Source of the DNA: Candidatus Methylumidiphilus alinenensis
GTDB lineage: Bacteria > Pseudomonadota > Gammaproteobacteria > Methylococcales > Methylococcaceae
Length of the DNA: 37,161 nt
Direction of reading: 5' to 3'
Assembly (NCBI GenBank): GCA_003242955.1
Contig: QJPH01000508.1
Coordinates: forward strand, 1-37,161
Positions 15,530 through 23,524 of this stretch are shown here, piece after piece (position 1 is the first letter of the stretch; each line of letters begins with the position of its first letter). Both the position numbers and the translations under genes were made by a program. The notes under the pieces are model-generated. The model searched no databases. It was not told the origin of the DNA and saw only the letters and a program-made list of their open reading frames with translations.

Positions 15530-16933
15530 ATGAACGATCCGATCCAGCATGTTGTGTTACTGATGATGGAAAACCGCTCTTTCGACCACATGTTGGGAGC
15601 CTTGCAATCCGTCAACCCGGATATTGACGGCGTGAATCCGGATGGCCCACCGAACTGGAACCCCGTCGATTCAAACGATTCCCCGGTTTACCAGACAGAA
15701 ACAACGGCAAATTGTGTGCGCTTCGACCCAATGCACGAACACGTCAATGTCATGCGCCAACTGGCAGACGGCAACAAGGGGTTCGTCCTCGACTTCTTTG
15801 AAACCTATAAGCACGAAGGGATCAATTCAGAGGATATCCAAGATATCATGCGCTATTACCGCTTGGATCACCTCCCCGCCCTGCATGCCTTGGCTCGTGA
15901 TTTCACCGTTTGCGACCGCTGGTTTTCCTCGCTGCCGGGGCCGACTTGGCCGAACCGTTTCTTTGCCCTTTCCGGCACTTCGTCTGGCATCGTCACCATG
16001 CCCTCCGGGGTGGGTGAACTGAACCCTAAAGCCTACTTCCAGCAGAACCAAACAACGATTTTCGACTTGCTCGATGCGCAGAATGTTTCATGGAATGTGT
16101 TTTACTACGATATCCCCTCATCATTAGTCATGACCCGCCAACGGCGACCACAAAACGTGGCGAATTATCGGAAGATGGATTGTGGTGACGACTTTTTCAA
16201 ACTGGCCGCTCGATACAAGAATACGGGCGATTTCCCTCAATTTTCTTTCATCGAGCCAAAATATTTCGGCACCGACCAGAACGACGACCATCCTCCGCAT
16301 AATATCATGAAGGGGGAAAAGCTGATTGCGGACACCTATAACGCCTTGCGGTCCAACCCGGCGTTGTGGCAATCGACGCTTTTGGTGGTGGTGTTTGACG
16401 AGCACGGCGGGTTTTACGACCACGTCCCTCCGCCCTCGGCGGTTCCACCCGCACCGCCCAAGCCAGGGGACGAATGGGTATTCGACCGGCTTGGTGTGCG
16501 GGTTCCTGCCATCTTGGTTTCGCCCTGGGTCAACCGTGGGGTGGAACACACCCCATTCGACCATACCAGCGTGCTGAAATACTTGATCGAAAAGTGGTCC
16601 TTGGGTGCGCCAGACTGCTTGGGGGACAGGACAGCATCCGCCAATAGCATTGCTCGTGTGCTAGACTCGGGTCCAGACCGGCCACGCGAGGACACCACGG
16701 CGTTTATCCGTGTCCCTTTTTCCCAGTTAATCCCCGACAAAAGCGAACTGGACAGTTACGAGAACGCCGTCAACGAAAACCAAGCCTCGCTGCATTTGCT
16801 TGCCGATTTCATCAACGAAGAACTGGACCAAACCAGTGACGGCGGCATTGCTGCCGTGGCATCGGCTCTTTCCAAAGAGGAGAAAAATATGGTCAGTACC
16901 TTCGGCGCATTCAGACGCTTAGGTCTGGACTGA
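15530..16933 (+). CDS. Phosphoesterase family protein (phospholipase C / acid phosphatase type)
   Basis: A 467-residue alkaline phosphatase-superfamily enzyme. The N-terminal metal and nucleophile region is HVVLLMMENRSFDHMLG, then GPTWPNRFFALSGTS near residue 140, and the distal metal-binding segment VVFDEHGGFYDHVPPP near residue 290. These are the conserved blocks of the non-haemolytic phospholipase C/AcpA family, which hydrolyses phosphodiester or phosphomonoester bonds. No signal peptide is visible: the protein begins directly with the catalytic domain. It is therefore either cytoplasmic or exported in another way. The TPR gene begins four bases after its stop, so the two are probably co-transcribed. 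Confidence 0.85.
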   Translation: MNDPIQHVVLLMMENRSFDHMLGALQSVNPDIDGVNPDGPPNWNPVDSNDSPVYQTETTANCVRFDPMHEHVNVMRQLADGNKGFVLDFFETYKHEGINSEDIQDIMRYYRLDHLPALHALARDFTVCDRWFSSLPGPTWPNRFFALSGTSSGIVTMPSGVGELNPKAYFQQNQTTIFDLLDAQNVSWNVFYYDIPSSLVMTRQRRPQNVANYRKMDCGDDFFKLAARYKNTGDFPQFSFIEPKYFGTDQNDDHPPHNIMKGEKLIADTYNALRSNPALWQSTLLVVVFDEHGGFYDHVPPPSAVPPAPPKPGDEWVFDRLGVRVPAILVSPWVNRGVEHTPFDHTSVLKYLIEKWSLGAPDCLGDRTASANSIARVLDSGPDRPREDTTAFIRVPFSQLIPDKSELDSYENAVNENQASLHLLADFINEELDQTSDGGIAAVASALSKEEKNMVSTFGAFRRLGLD

Positions 16934-16937
16934 TGTC

Positions 16938-18134
16938 ATGTTGGATGGCCTTTTCGATTTTCTGCAAAACTCATGGCAACAGTTTCATGTACCCATTGAG
17001 CAATTGGCTGCGGTGTTTGGCGTCATCGTCCCCATTGCCGGGATGCTGAAGTATGTGACCTATCAATTTCGGCTAAAGCGCGTACAACTGCACAAACTGC
17101 AAGAATTCAACGATTACCTCCAAGAACAAATTAAGGCTTTGCAACGGGAACTCAAGAAAAAGGATGAAGCCATCGCCGGGTTGGAATCCCAATTCCCCGA
17201 GCAGTGGCTGCGGCAGGCCGCGAAGGAACGCGAGAACGGCAACGAAGAACGCGCCATCCGCTGCTTGCGGGAAGGCTTTAAAACCGTGCGCGAGCCGTTG
17301 AGTGCCTGTTGCCTAGATTTGGCCGCGCATCATTTTTCGCTAGTGTCGGATTACGGCAACCAGCATTTTGCCGAGGCGGAACGCTTGGCACGTTTGGCGG
17401 TGCTGCTGCACCCCAGCGATGAAGCGACGGGCTTGTTCCTCGCCGAGATACTGGCGGTGGCGGCGGAGGGAAAATATGCAACCGGCAATCTGCCAGCTTC
17501 AGATGCGCTATGGGAAGAGGCGGAAGATTTTTTGCAGGTTGGCAAGGATGCGGATAGTATCACCAGCATAGCCGAACTTGCGAGGCAATATTATGACCAA
17601 GGCCATTACCAACTGGCTGTACGATTATTTCGTCGTGCTATGCAGATGTCCCATCGTTTTTTCGGGCCGGATACTCCCAATACACTGACTTTGCGGGGAA
17701 ATCATGCATCTGCTTTGCAAGCGGCAGGACGCTATGGCGAAGCCTTGGCTTTTTCCTTGGACCTATTGGCGGATAGGGAGCGAGTATGCGGATCCGAGCA
17801 TCCCGATGTGGCGAATAGCTTCAACAACCTCGCGGAGTTGTATCAAGCACTAGGTCAGTATACACAGGCCGATCCGTTTTACCAAAGGTCGCTGGCAATT
17901 ATGGAAAAGGCTCTAGGGCCCAACCACCCCAACTTGGCGACGGGGCTTAGAAATTATACGGAATTACTCACTGATGTTACGCAGCGTACAATTGTATTTC
18001 GGCATTGTAGCCCGGATGGAGCCGCTTGCGGCGCAATCCGGGTATGTCCACGTTCTCCCGGATTACGCCGCAAGCGGCTCCATCCGGGCTACGGCCTACG
18101 CGGTTGCGTAACATCAGTTACTCAGAAAGCTTGA
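16938..18134 (+). CDS. TPR membrane protein with element-disrupted C-terminus
   Basis: The 398-residue frame has an N-terminal membrane segment (LAAVFGVIVPIAGMLKYVTY), a coiled coil (LQEFNDYLQEQIKALQRELK and on) and then TPR units of the kinesin-light-chain type (EALAFSLDLLADRERVCGSE, PDVANSFNNLAELYQALGQY, PNLATGLRNYTELL). After NYTELL the frame enters a 147-bp element and ends with about 48 foreign residues. Removing the element and one 7-bp target copy restores a normal TPR ending (RKLDRVAEAEAMEARALAIE...) that stops at 18217-18219. It is probably a scaffold acting with the phosphoesterase upstream; partner and function are unknown. Confidence 0.75.
   Translation: MLDGLFDFLQNSWQQFHVPIEQLAAVFGVIVPIAGMLKYVTYQFRLKRVQLHKLQEFNDYLQEQIKALQRELKKKDEAIAGLESQFPEQWLRQAAKERENGNEERAIRCLREGFKTVREPLSACCLDLAAHHFSLVSDYGNQHFAEAERLARLAVLLHPSDEATGLFLAEILAVAAEGKYATGNLPASDALWEEAEDFLQVGKDADSITSIAELARQYYDQGHYQLAVRLFRRAMQMSHRFFGPDTPNTLTLRGNHASALQAAGRYGEALAFSLDLLADRERVCGSEHPDVANSFNNLAELYQALGQYTQADPFYQRSLAIMEKALGPNHPNLATGLRNYTELLTDVTQRTIVFRHCSPDGAACGAIRVCPRSPGLRRKRLHPGYGLRGCVTSVTQKA
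17971..18117. mobile_element. MITE-like element (family H) inserted in the TPR gene
   Basis: A 147-bp unit with inverted ends CTGATGTTACGC (17971-17982) and GCGTAACATCAG (18106-18117). The flanks TTACTCA at 17964-17970 and 18118-18124 are a 7-bp target duplication. The core is a long palindrome: AGCCCGGATGGAGCCGCTTG and its complement around a short loop. Insertion plus duplication adds 154 bp, which shifts the host frame. No coding capacity. Confidence 0.88.
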
Positions 18135-18270
18135 TCGCGTCGCCGAAGCCGAGGCGATGGAAGCCCGCGCACTGGCGATAGAAACCATGCATGCACAAAG
18201 TCCAAGCCCACCCGCGTAGCTGGTTGAAGCTCAGAAATTTTTAGTTTGGCGTAAGCCGAAGGGAGAGAAA

Positions 18271-18332
18271 AACCGAGTCGGTCTTGGAGGCAGTACCAAA
18301 GTTTACGATACACCGTCGAGACCGACTCGGTT
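18271..18332. repeat. Family G hairpin, wide-loop copy
   Basis: AACCGAGTCGGTCT at 18271-18284 and its exact complement at 18319-18332 enclose a 34-base loop. The arms are the same sequence as the compact hairpins at 24327-24355, 26453-26485 and 28248-28282. It lies about 50 bp beyond the original stop of the TPR gene. Confidence 0.7.
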
Positions 18333-18367
18333 TGACCGTCTAGTCCATCAAAAATGCGCCTTCATGC

Positions 18368-18850
18368 CAAAATGAGAATTGCTGTCACGGCAAAGAACTG
18401 CTTTTTACGTTGCGCCGTTGCGTGAGACTTTCTTTTTATTTGCCTTACCTCTTGGTTTCGTAGTCTGCGGATGAATCCTTTTTGCCTCACGCAAAGGCGC
18501 AACGTTAAGAGAAAAGGCTTAAGATAGGGTCTAAATAATTTCCTTGATGCTCGATCCCAAGCTCCGGCTCTCGCCGTTATACACAAATGTTGAAGTCCCG
18601 TCTTTTCGGCATGGATGCCGAAATCCAGCGTCCAAGGATGGCAAACTCGGGGCCACGACAGATGTCCCTGCAACTGCGGACATGAAACTACGGGATGGCA
18701 AGTCTCCTGAATCAAGCAATTGCACAACCTACCGATTACCGTCCATGGCCTGGATTTCGGCATCCCTGCCGAAATGACGGCTTTTCCGGCTTTCCCTGAC
18801 TTGTGTATTACGGCGAGTACTCCGGCTTGGGAACCCTTATCTTGCAAGCT
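18368..18850. repeat. Repeat mosaic: family B end plus family E element
   Basis: This gene-free stretch starts with a 17-base family B end (CAAAATGAGAATTGCTG, 18368-18384) and an inverted pair around GTTGCGCC and GGCGCAAC (about 18410-18510). A family E element follows at about 18551-18830: outer ends like GGCTCTCGCCGTTATACACA and TGTGTATTACGGCGAG, and inner arms around TTCGGCATGGATGCCGAA and TTCGGCATCCCTGCCGAA. Long open frames cross it only because palindromes lack stops. No gene is supported in 18220-19045. Confidence 0.65.
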
Positions 18851-18976
18851 CCCGCTTGGTCGATCTTCGGGAAGCTGAAGCTTCAAAGACCGCATTCCCA
18901 AGCCGGAGCTTAAGAACAAGCAAAAACGCAAAAAATCGAGAATCCTTTGCGATGTAATCATGGATATTTTGAAGAG

Positions 18977-19048
18977 TAGACTTTATCGGAAACCTACTTA
19001 ATGACCCTCTCCGTTGCTGCATTAGCGGAAGGTTTCCGATAAAGTCTA
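18977..19048. repeat. Short inverted-repeat element (family F)
   Basis: TAGACTTTATCGGAAACCT at 18977-18995 and its perfect complement at 19030-19048 enclose 34 bases. A single arm recurs at 23506-23524 with one change. The right arm overlaps the stop codon of the Uma2 gene (19046-19048), so the element defines the end of that reading frame. Confidence 0.78.
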
Positions 19049-19603
19049 AACCCAAATATCTTCATATATCTGCTCTATCGGAATCTCCAACCCAACGGAA
19101 GACAACGGAATCATCATGCCGTCGGTGTATATCGTCACTTTCCAATCGGATTCTTCCCGCCGCCAGACCCGCACGTCCATGCAATCAGTTGCAGCCAGCA
19201 CATATTCCTGCAAACTCGGTAAGGACTGGTAATCGCGCCGTTTGTCTCCGGCATCGAATTTGGCGGTGGTGGGAGACAAGACTTCGACAATCAAACTCGG
19301 CTGCTCGCGGAAATACGGGTTGGGTGATTTTTCGCAAGAAACCATCACATCCGGGTAATAGTAGGCATCGGATTGATCCAACTTGACTTTAACGTCGGCC
19401 ATGAATACCCGGCAAGGCGAGCCTTTCAGATGGTTGCGCAATATCGAAGCGATGTTCAGGCTGATGATATTGTGGATATCGCTAGTCCCGGTCATTGCAT
19501 AAATATTGCCAGCGACATATTCATGCTTGACTTGGCTAGTCAATTCCATAGCCAAGTAGTCCTCATGAGAAAGCAGGGTTTGGGCGAGTGCGGGTTGGTT
19601 CAT
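19046..19603 (-). CDS. Uma2 family endonuclease-like protein
   Basis: A 185-residue protein from the ATG at 19603 (MNQPALAQTLLSHEDYLAM). It shows the Uma2 (DUF820) PD-(D/E)XK-like blocks: KHEYVAGNIYAMTG with the conserved glutamate, YYYPDVMVSCE with the aspartate and SLIVEVLSPTTAKFD with the E-x-L segment. These genes are abundant, often in many copies, in cyanobacteria and some methanotrophs, and their role is unsettled. The frame stays open upstream, but that part overlaps the reductase gene in another frame and is not family-like. The stop lies in a family F repeat arm. Confidence 0.85.
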   Translation of the reverse strand: MNQPALAQTLLSHEDYLAMELTSQVKHEYVAGNIYAMTGTSDIHNIISLNIASILRNHLKGSPCRVFMADVKVKLDQSDAYYYPDVMVSCEKSPNPYFREQPSLIVEVLSPTTAKFDAGDKRRDYQSLPSLQEYVLAATDCMDVRVWRREESDWKVTIYTDGMMIPLSSVGLEIPIEQIYEDIWV

Positions 19604-19634
19604 GGGTGTCTCCGTGAAGAGTTCGTACTCTGTT

Positions 19635-20663
19635 TTAAAACAAATAAGGCATTGCCGCCTCAAACCCCGGCACCTTGGCTTTCGGCTTGAAAACCGGAAT
19701 TTGCCAAGCACCCGCCCCCTGCCCGGACAAATGTTTCGCCAGCCATAGGGCTTGGCTGCGTACCGGGGTGACATAGGCGTAGAGTTTGCCGTCCGGCAAT
19801 TCGGCGGAATCACCGATGGCAAAAATATCCGGGTCGGAGGTGGCGAGGTATTCATCAACTAAGATGCCCCGCCGGGTTTGCAAACCCGCCGCCTGCGCGA
19901 GTTCAGTCCGGGGACGGAAACCACAGGCGACAATAATGCCATGAAAGCCTTGCATGGTGTCACTGGCTAGGCTGACAGACAGGTCCGTTTCCACGCCTGA
20001 GAAGCCTTGCACGGCTTGATCCAGTAAAACCTCAACCCCAATCGTTTCCCACAACAAGGCGAGCAAAGTGGCGGAATCCTCCTCGGTCAATTGCCTTTCC
20101 ATCAAGCGGGGCAAGGCATGAAACAATACAACGCTGTCCCCGGCCTTGGCCAAATCCACAGAGACTTCGCAGCCGATCAATCCGCCGCCTATTACCGCCC
20201 AGCGTGGGCGCGAATGTTGGGTGATGATTTTTTCACGCAAGCGGCGCAGGGCGACAAGGTCGTCAAAGCTATTCAACACATGGAATAGACCTGCTTGGGA
20301 ATGGAAGGGTGGAGGGACTAAGGCATCCGACCCTGTCGCCAATACCAGCTTGTCGTAGCCCAAAGATTTTTCTTCCCCGCCCTTGTGAAATCGCAAGGTT
20401 TTCGCAGAACGGTCCAATTGCGAAACTTCGGCCCCGCTTTCCACTGCGATGCCACTGGCGGCCAAGGCATCGAATGATTTAAGCACGATTTTGGTTTCGA
20501 TGTCGGTCCGGCTGAAGCAATGGGAAAGCAAGGGCCTAGAATAATAGCCGCAGGTTTCCCGTGTTAGCAGGGTGACATGCAGTTGCCGGTCAAGTTTGTG
20601 GATTTCTTCGGCAAAGGTAACGCCTGCGATTCCTGATCCAACAATGGCAATCTGCATGGTCAT
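19635..20663 (-). CDS. FAD-dependent NAD(P)H oxidoreductase, rubredoxin reductase-like, short C-terminus
   Basis: A 342-residue two-dinucleotide-binding flavoprotein. FAD binding: IAIVGSGIAGVTFAEEIHKL at the N-terminus. NAD(P)H binding: WAVIGGGLIGCEVSVDLAKAG near residue 155. The second FAD motif is DPDIFAIGDSAELPDG near residue 280. It most resembles rubredoxin-NAD+ reductases of the AlkT/NorW type, which pass electrons to a rubredoxin, and a rubredoxin gene lies 12 bp upstream on the same strand. The sequence ends at FEAAMPYLF soon after the FAD motif. Family members usually have around 40 further residues, so the C-terminal interface domain looks truncated. Confidence 0.82.
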   Translation of the reverse strand: MTMQIAIVGSGIAGVTFAEEIHKLDRQLHVTLLTRETCGYYSRPLLSHCFSRTDIETKIVLKSFDALAASGIAVESGAEVSQLDRSAKTLRFHKGGEEKSLGYDKLVLATGSDALVPPPFHSQAGLFHVLNSFDDLVALRRLREKIITQHSRPRWAVIGGGLIGCEVSVDLAKAGDSVVLFHALPRLMERQLTEEDSATLLALLWETIGVEVLLDQAVQGFSGVETDLSVSLASDTMQGFHGIIVACGFRPRTELAQAAGLQTRRGILVDEYLATSDPDIFAIGDSAELPDGKLYAYVTPVRSQALWLAKHLSGQGAGAWQIPVFKPKAKVPGFEAAMPYLF

Positions 20664-20675
20664 GGATTGGCCTTA

Positions 20676-20849
20676 TTAATCGGCGAGCAAATCGAAATCT
20701 TCCTTGCTGGCACCGCAATCCGGGCAAACCCAATTGTCAGGGATGTCTTCCCAACGGGTTCCAGGAGGCAAATTGGAATCGGGGTCGCCCGATTCTTCGT
20801 CATAGATATAACCACAGATGACACAAAAGTATTTCTTGTATTCGGACAT
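20676..20849 (-). CDS. Rubredoxin
   Basis: A 57-residue iron protein with the two complete CxxCG knuckles, CVICGY and CPDCGA, and the conserved aromatic core GYIYDEESGDP and RWEDIPDNWVCPDC. It carries one Fe(Cys)4 centre and transfers single electrons. The start chosen is the ATG at 20849 (MSEYKKYFCVICG); the longer frame upstream runs into mtdA sequence and is not rubredoxin-like. It sits between mtdA (17 bp upstream) and the reductase gene (12 bp downstream), so the three probably share a transcript. Confidence 0.95.
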   Translation of the reverse strand: MSEYKKYFCVICGYIYDEESGDPDSNLPPGTRWEDIPDNWVCPDCGASKEDFDLLAD

Positions 20850-20865
20850 GAAGTTCTCCAACGGT

Positions 20866-21726
20866 TTAGGCCATTTCTTTGGCAGTTTTAAAAATTTCTT
20901 CGGCATCAAGTATCAAATCGTTCTGCTCAAACAAGCGGGCGATGCAGGCACGTTGCAGTGCCAGCTTGAGGTTGCCGAAACCCAAAGCCCCCCAGACAAT
21001 CTTGCCGTGGCGAATGGTTCCACGGTCCATCAAGTCTATGCCTCCTATTCCTAGGGGTGGGGTAGTGTTGGCATCAGCGATCAATTCCAGTGACGGGTTG
21101 TCCCGCCAATGCTCTTCTTTTAGCAACTCTATCCCTGCCGCACCGGTGGAAAAGACGATGTTAGCCCCTTCGATGATCTTGGCTCGTGCCTCCAAATCGG
21201 CAGCGGCGGCGGGTGTCAATTCGATGCCAAACCGTGCTTTCATGTCGGCACATGCCTTTTCGGCTTGGGCTAACTGGCGCGAGGTGACGATGACTTCGGA
21301 TGCGCCTTCCATGGCCAGTAAAATCGCTGCTCGCTGCCCCACCGGACCCGTACCGGCCAATACCACGGCTTTTTTTCCGGCGATGGCCCTGCTTGCTGCC
21401 AGTTTGGCGACAGCCGCCGCTGCCGTGGTATTGCTGCCATTGCTGTCTAGCATCACGGAGACACGGAAATTGGCAAAAAACCGACTCTGGATGGAAACTA
21501 ACAGCGCCTGCCCCGCTGCCATATTGCTGCCGCCGACGAAAATGGCAGTATTTTTTTTGTCCTTGGGAGCGCGGGTGAAAATGGCCCCCTCGATCATCGC
21601 CCCGACATTTTCCGGTGTCAATCCGCCGTGGCCGATGACATGGTCAGCGCCGCCGTCATAGGCAACCACGCTGTCAAACACCGATGGATGGGGGTCGGTA
21701 TCGAACTGGAATAATAGCTTTTTCAT
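20866..21726 (-). CDS. mtdA: NADP-dependent methylene-H4MPT/methylene-H4F dehydrogenase (MtdA type)
   Basis: A 286-residue enzyme from the ATG at 21726 (AGGAAAAACG just upstream). The N-terminus KKLLFQFDTDPHPSVFDSVV, the middle VSVMLDSNGSNTTAAAAVAK, the nucleotide-binding VVLAGTGPVGQRAAILLA and the end FDAEEIYKLAKEMA-like ILDAEEIFKTAKEMA all match MtdA rather than MtdB as I recall the two. MtdA oxidises or reduces methylene-tetrahydrofolate and methylene-tetrahydromethanopterin with NADP in formaldehyde and formate assimilation. It is divergent from fchA, which catalyses the next step on the folate branch, and leads a rubredoxin/reductase operon. Confidence 0.9.
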   Translation of the reverse strand: MKKLLFQFDTDPHPSVFDSVVAYDGGADHVIGHGGLTPENVGAMIEGAIFTRAPKDKKNTAIFVGGSNMAAGQALLVSIQSRFFANFRVSVMLDSNGSNTTAAAAVAKLAASRAIAGKKAVVLAGTGPVGQRAAILLAMEGASEVIVTSRQLAQAEKACADMKARFGIELTPAAAADLEARAKIIEGANIVFSTGAAGIELLKEEHWRDNPSLELIADANTTPPLGIGGIDLMDRGTIRHGKIVWGALGFGNLKLALQRACIARLFEQNDLILDAEEIFKTAKEMA

Positions 21727-21750
21727 CGTTTTTCCTGTCATTGAGAAGTT

Positions 21751-21780
21751 TTGGCTCTCGTTTGAAGGGTGCTTTATAAT
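21751..21780 (+). promoter_or_regulatory. Putative sigma70 promoter of fchA
   Basis: TTGGCT (21751-21756) and a consensus TATAAT (21775-21780) are separated by 18 bp. Transcription would start near 21787, about 40 bp before the fchA ATG at 21829, which has its own AGGAGA. On the other strand the same 102-bp gap must hold the mtdA promoter, where TATGAT is the best -10 candidate. Confidence 0.5.
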
Positions 21781-21828
21781 CATACGGCTATTTTAATGCA
21801 TTTGCAGGCCAATCAGGAGAACCAAAGC

Positions 21829-22452
21829 ATGATAAAAGACAAGCCGATACAACAGTTTCTTGATGAACTCGCCAGCAAGGCACCGACGCCGGGCGGCGGA
21901 AGTGCCGCAGCCATCATAGGTGCCATGGGGGCGGCCCTAGTCAGCATGGTGTGCAATCTAACCTTGGGCAAAAAAAATTACGTGTCGGTGGAGGATGAAA
22001 TCAAAGCTGTTTTGGAAAAATCCGAATCGCTTAGGACACAGTTGACCGATATGATCCGCGCCGATGTGGACGCATTTAATCAAGTCATGGAAGCCTATGG
22101 AATGCCAAAAATCACCGAAGAAGACAAGCAGACACGAGACAACGCGATTCAGCTTGCTTTGAAAACCGCCACTGACATCCCACTAAGCTGTGCCAAAGCC
22201 AGTTCGGAGGTGATCGAACTGAGCCGGATTGTCGCTGAAAAAGGCAACAAAAATGTTGCCAGCGATGCGGGTGTGGCTGCTCTGGCCGGTTACGCCTCAC
22301 TGAAAAGTGCGGCTTTGAATGTCTACGTCAATATCGGAGCCATCAAAGACGAGACCTTCGCCCAAGAGCGACTGGACCAAATTAACACACTTTTGGTCGA
22401 CAACGAAATTTCCACTGCAGAAATTTATACGGCAGTGAAAAGCAAACTTTAA
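21829..22452 (+). CDS. fchA: Methenyltetrahydrofolate cyclohydrolase
   Basis: A 207-residue protein of the cyclodeaminase/cyclohydrolase (FTCD C-terminal) family. The glycine-rich folate-binding N-terminus reads ASKAPTPGGGSAAAIIGAMG, followed by a helical protein containing DVDAFNQVMEAYGMP and SDAGVAALAGYASLKSAALN. It interconverts methenyl- and 10-formyl-tetrahydrofolate in the methylotrophic C1 pathway. The start at 21829 was chosen for its AGGAGA; the open frame extends 20 codons upstream over the promoter. It is followed after 10 bp by the DUF2167 gene. Confidence 0.92.
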   Translation: MIKDKPIQQFLDELASKAPTPGGGSAAAIIGAMGAALVSMVCNLTLGKKNYVSVEDEIKAVLEKSESLRTQLTDMIRADVDAFNQVMEAYGMPKITEEDKQTRDNAIQLALKTATDIPLSCAKASSEVIELSRIVAEKGNKNVASDAGVAALAGYASLKSAALNVYVNIGAIKDETFAQERLDQINTLLVDNEISTAEIYTAVKSKL

Positions 22453-22462
22453 GGATAAAAAT

Positions 22463-23401
22463 ATGCTCTTAACCATTTTACGAATTTTGTTTTTGCCTGT
22501 CCTGATTATCTTGTCGTCGCCTATTGTCACTGCTGAAGGCATAGCCAATGATAGCATCAACAGCGAGGAAGTTTTTCAGCGCGAGCTTGAGGCCGCCTCC
22601 CAAGGCATGAAGGATGCGCAGCAGAAAGGCCCTTTGGATATCCCTCTTCTGGACCAAGCTGTTTTGCATTTGCCAAATGGTTACGCCTATGTTCCCAATC
22701 CTGCGGCGGCAAAGTTCATGACAGCCATGGGTAACCGGGTGGATGAAAACTTTTTGGGGTTGATCTTACCCGAAGGGGTCGATGCGAACTGGGCTGCTGC
22801 GCTCGCCTTTCAGAAATCCGGGTATATCAGAGATAACGATGCGAAAAGCTGGAATGTCGATGATATGCTCAAGAGCATCAAAGAAGGCGCGGATGAAACC
22901 AATAAGTCCCGCGCCAGCCGTGGCATACCTGAACTGGATGTAGTGGGTTGGGCCGAGCCACCCAATTACGATGACATCAATCATCGCCTAGTATGGGCAT
23001 TGACCGTCAGCAGCCATGGCGCGCCCGCAGACGATCCGCTAAGCGTCAACTACAACACGTATGCCTTGGGACGCGAGGGCTTTGTCAACTTTAACTTGGT
23101 GACCGGCAGTAAAGAGTTGGAACAGCGTAAACCCATTGCAAAAAGTCTGTTGGCATCGCTGGAATTCAACCAAGGCAAGCGTTACGAAGACTTTAATGCA
23201 GATACCGACCCTGCCGCCGGATTTGGCCTGGCGGCCTTGGTGGGCGGGGCTTTGGTTGCCAAAAAGTTCGGATTGTTTGCACTGGTTTCGGTTTTCATCG
23301 CCAAATTCGGCAAAATCATCGCCATTGCCGCCGCCGCGTTGTTTGGCATTTTCGGCAAGCGGATGGGAGGGAAGAAAGGCAGTGGCAGTATGGATGCATA
23401 A
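22463..23401 (+). CDS. DUF2167 membrane-anchored protein
   Basis: A 312-residue protein with a signal peptide (ILFLPVLIILSSPIVTAEG), a soluble extracytoplasmic part (residues about 30-235) and C-terminal hydrophobic segments (AAGFGLAALVGGALVAKKFG and IIAIAAAALFGIFGKRMGG). Segments such as LPNGYAYVPNPAAAKFM, WAEPPNYDDINHRLVWAL and NYNTYALGREGFVNFNLV are characteristic of the DUF2167 family, whose function is unknown. It follows fchA closely and is probably co-transcribed, but no functional link to C1 metabolism is established. Confidence 0.85.
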   Translation: MLLTILRILFLPVLIILSSPIVTAEGIANDSINSEEVFQRELEAASQGMKDAQQKGPLDIPLLDQAVLHLPNGYAYVPNPAAAKFMTAMGNRVDENFLGLILPEGVDANWAAALAFQKSGYIRDNDAKSWNVDDMLKSIKEGADETNKSRASRGIPELDVVGWAEPPNYDDINHRLVWALTVSSHGAPADDPLSVNYNTYALGREGFVNFNLVTGSKELEQRKPIAKSLLASLEFNQGKRYEDFNADTDPAAGFGLAALVGGALVAKKFGLFALVSVFIAKFGKIIAIAAAALFGIFGKRMGGKKGSGSMDA

Positions 23402-23430
23402 CACTACTCCACTGCAATTGTACAATCATC

Positions 23431-23524
23431 GTAGGGGTGGGTTCCAATCCTGCCCTTGTTGCCTTATGGTTTGATGGGCGGGTTTGGAACCCGCCCCTAC
23501 TGTGGAAGGTTTCTGATAAAGTCT
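23431..23524. repeat. Composite repeat: family B inner palindrome plus family F arm
   Basis: The arms 23431-23455 and 23476-23500 are inverted with three differences around GGGCGGGTTTGGAACCCG, the same palindrome found inside the family B element at 3635-3743, but without its terminal repeats. Immediately after, 23506-23524 (AAGGTTTCTGATAAAGTCTA region) is one family F arm. This arm supplies the stop codon of the small TPR gene on the minus strand. Confidence 0.72.

Noticed and set aside
18362-18961. A 199-codon open frame on the minus strand
   Set aside because: It runs through palindromic repeats, which are low in stops on both strands. No family resemblance and no ribosome-binding site.
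19604-19858. An 85-codon upstream extension of the Uma2 frame
   Set aside because: It overlaps the reductase gene in another frame and does not resemble Uma2. The ATG at 19603 starts a typical family N-terminus.
20866-21726. MtdB instead of MtdA
   Set aside because: The N-terminus FQFDTDPHPSVFD, the SNGSNTTAAA segment and the KEMA end match MtdA as I know it, and fchA is the typical MtdA partner.
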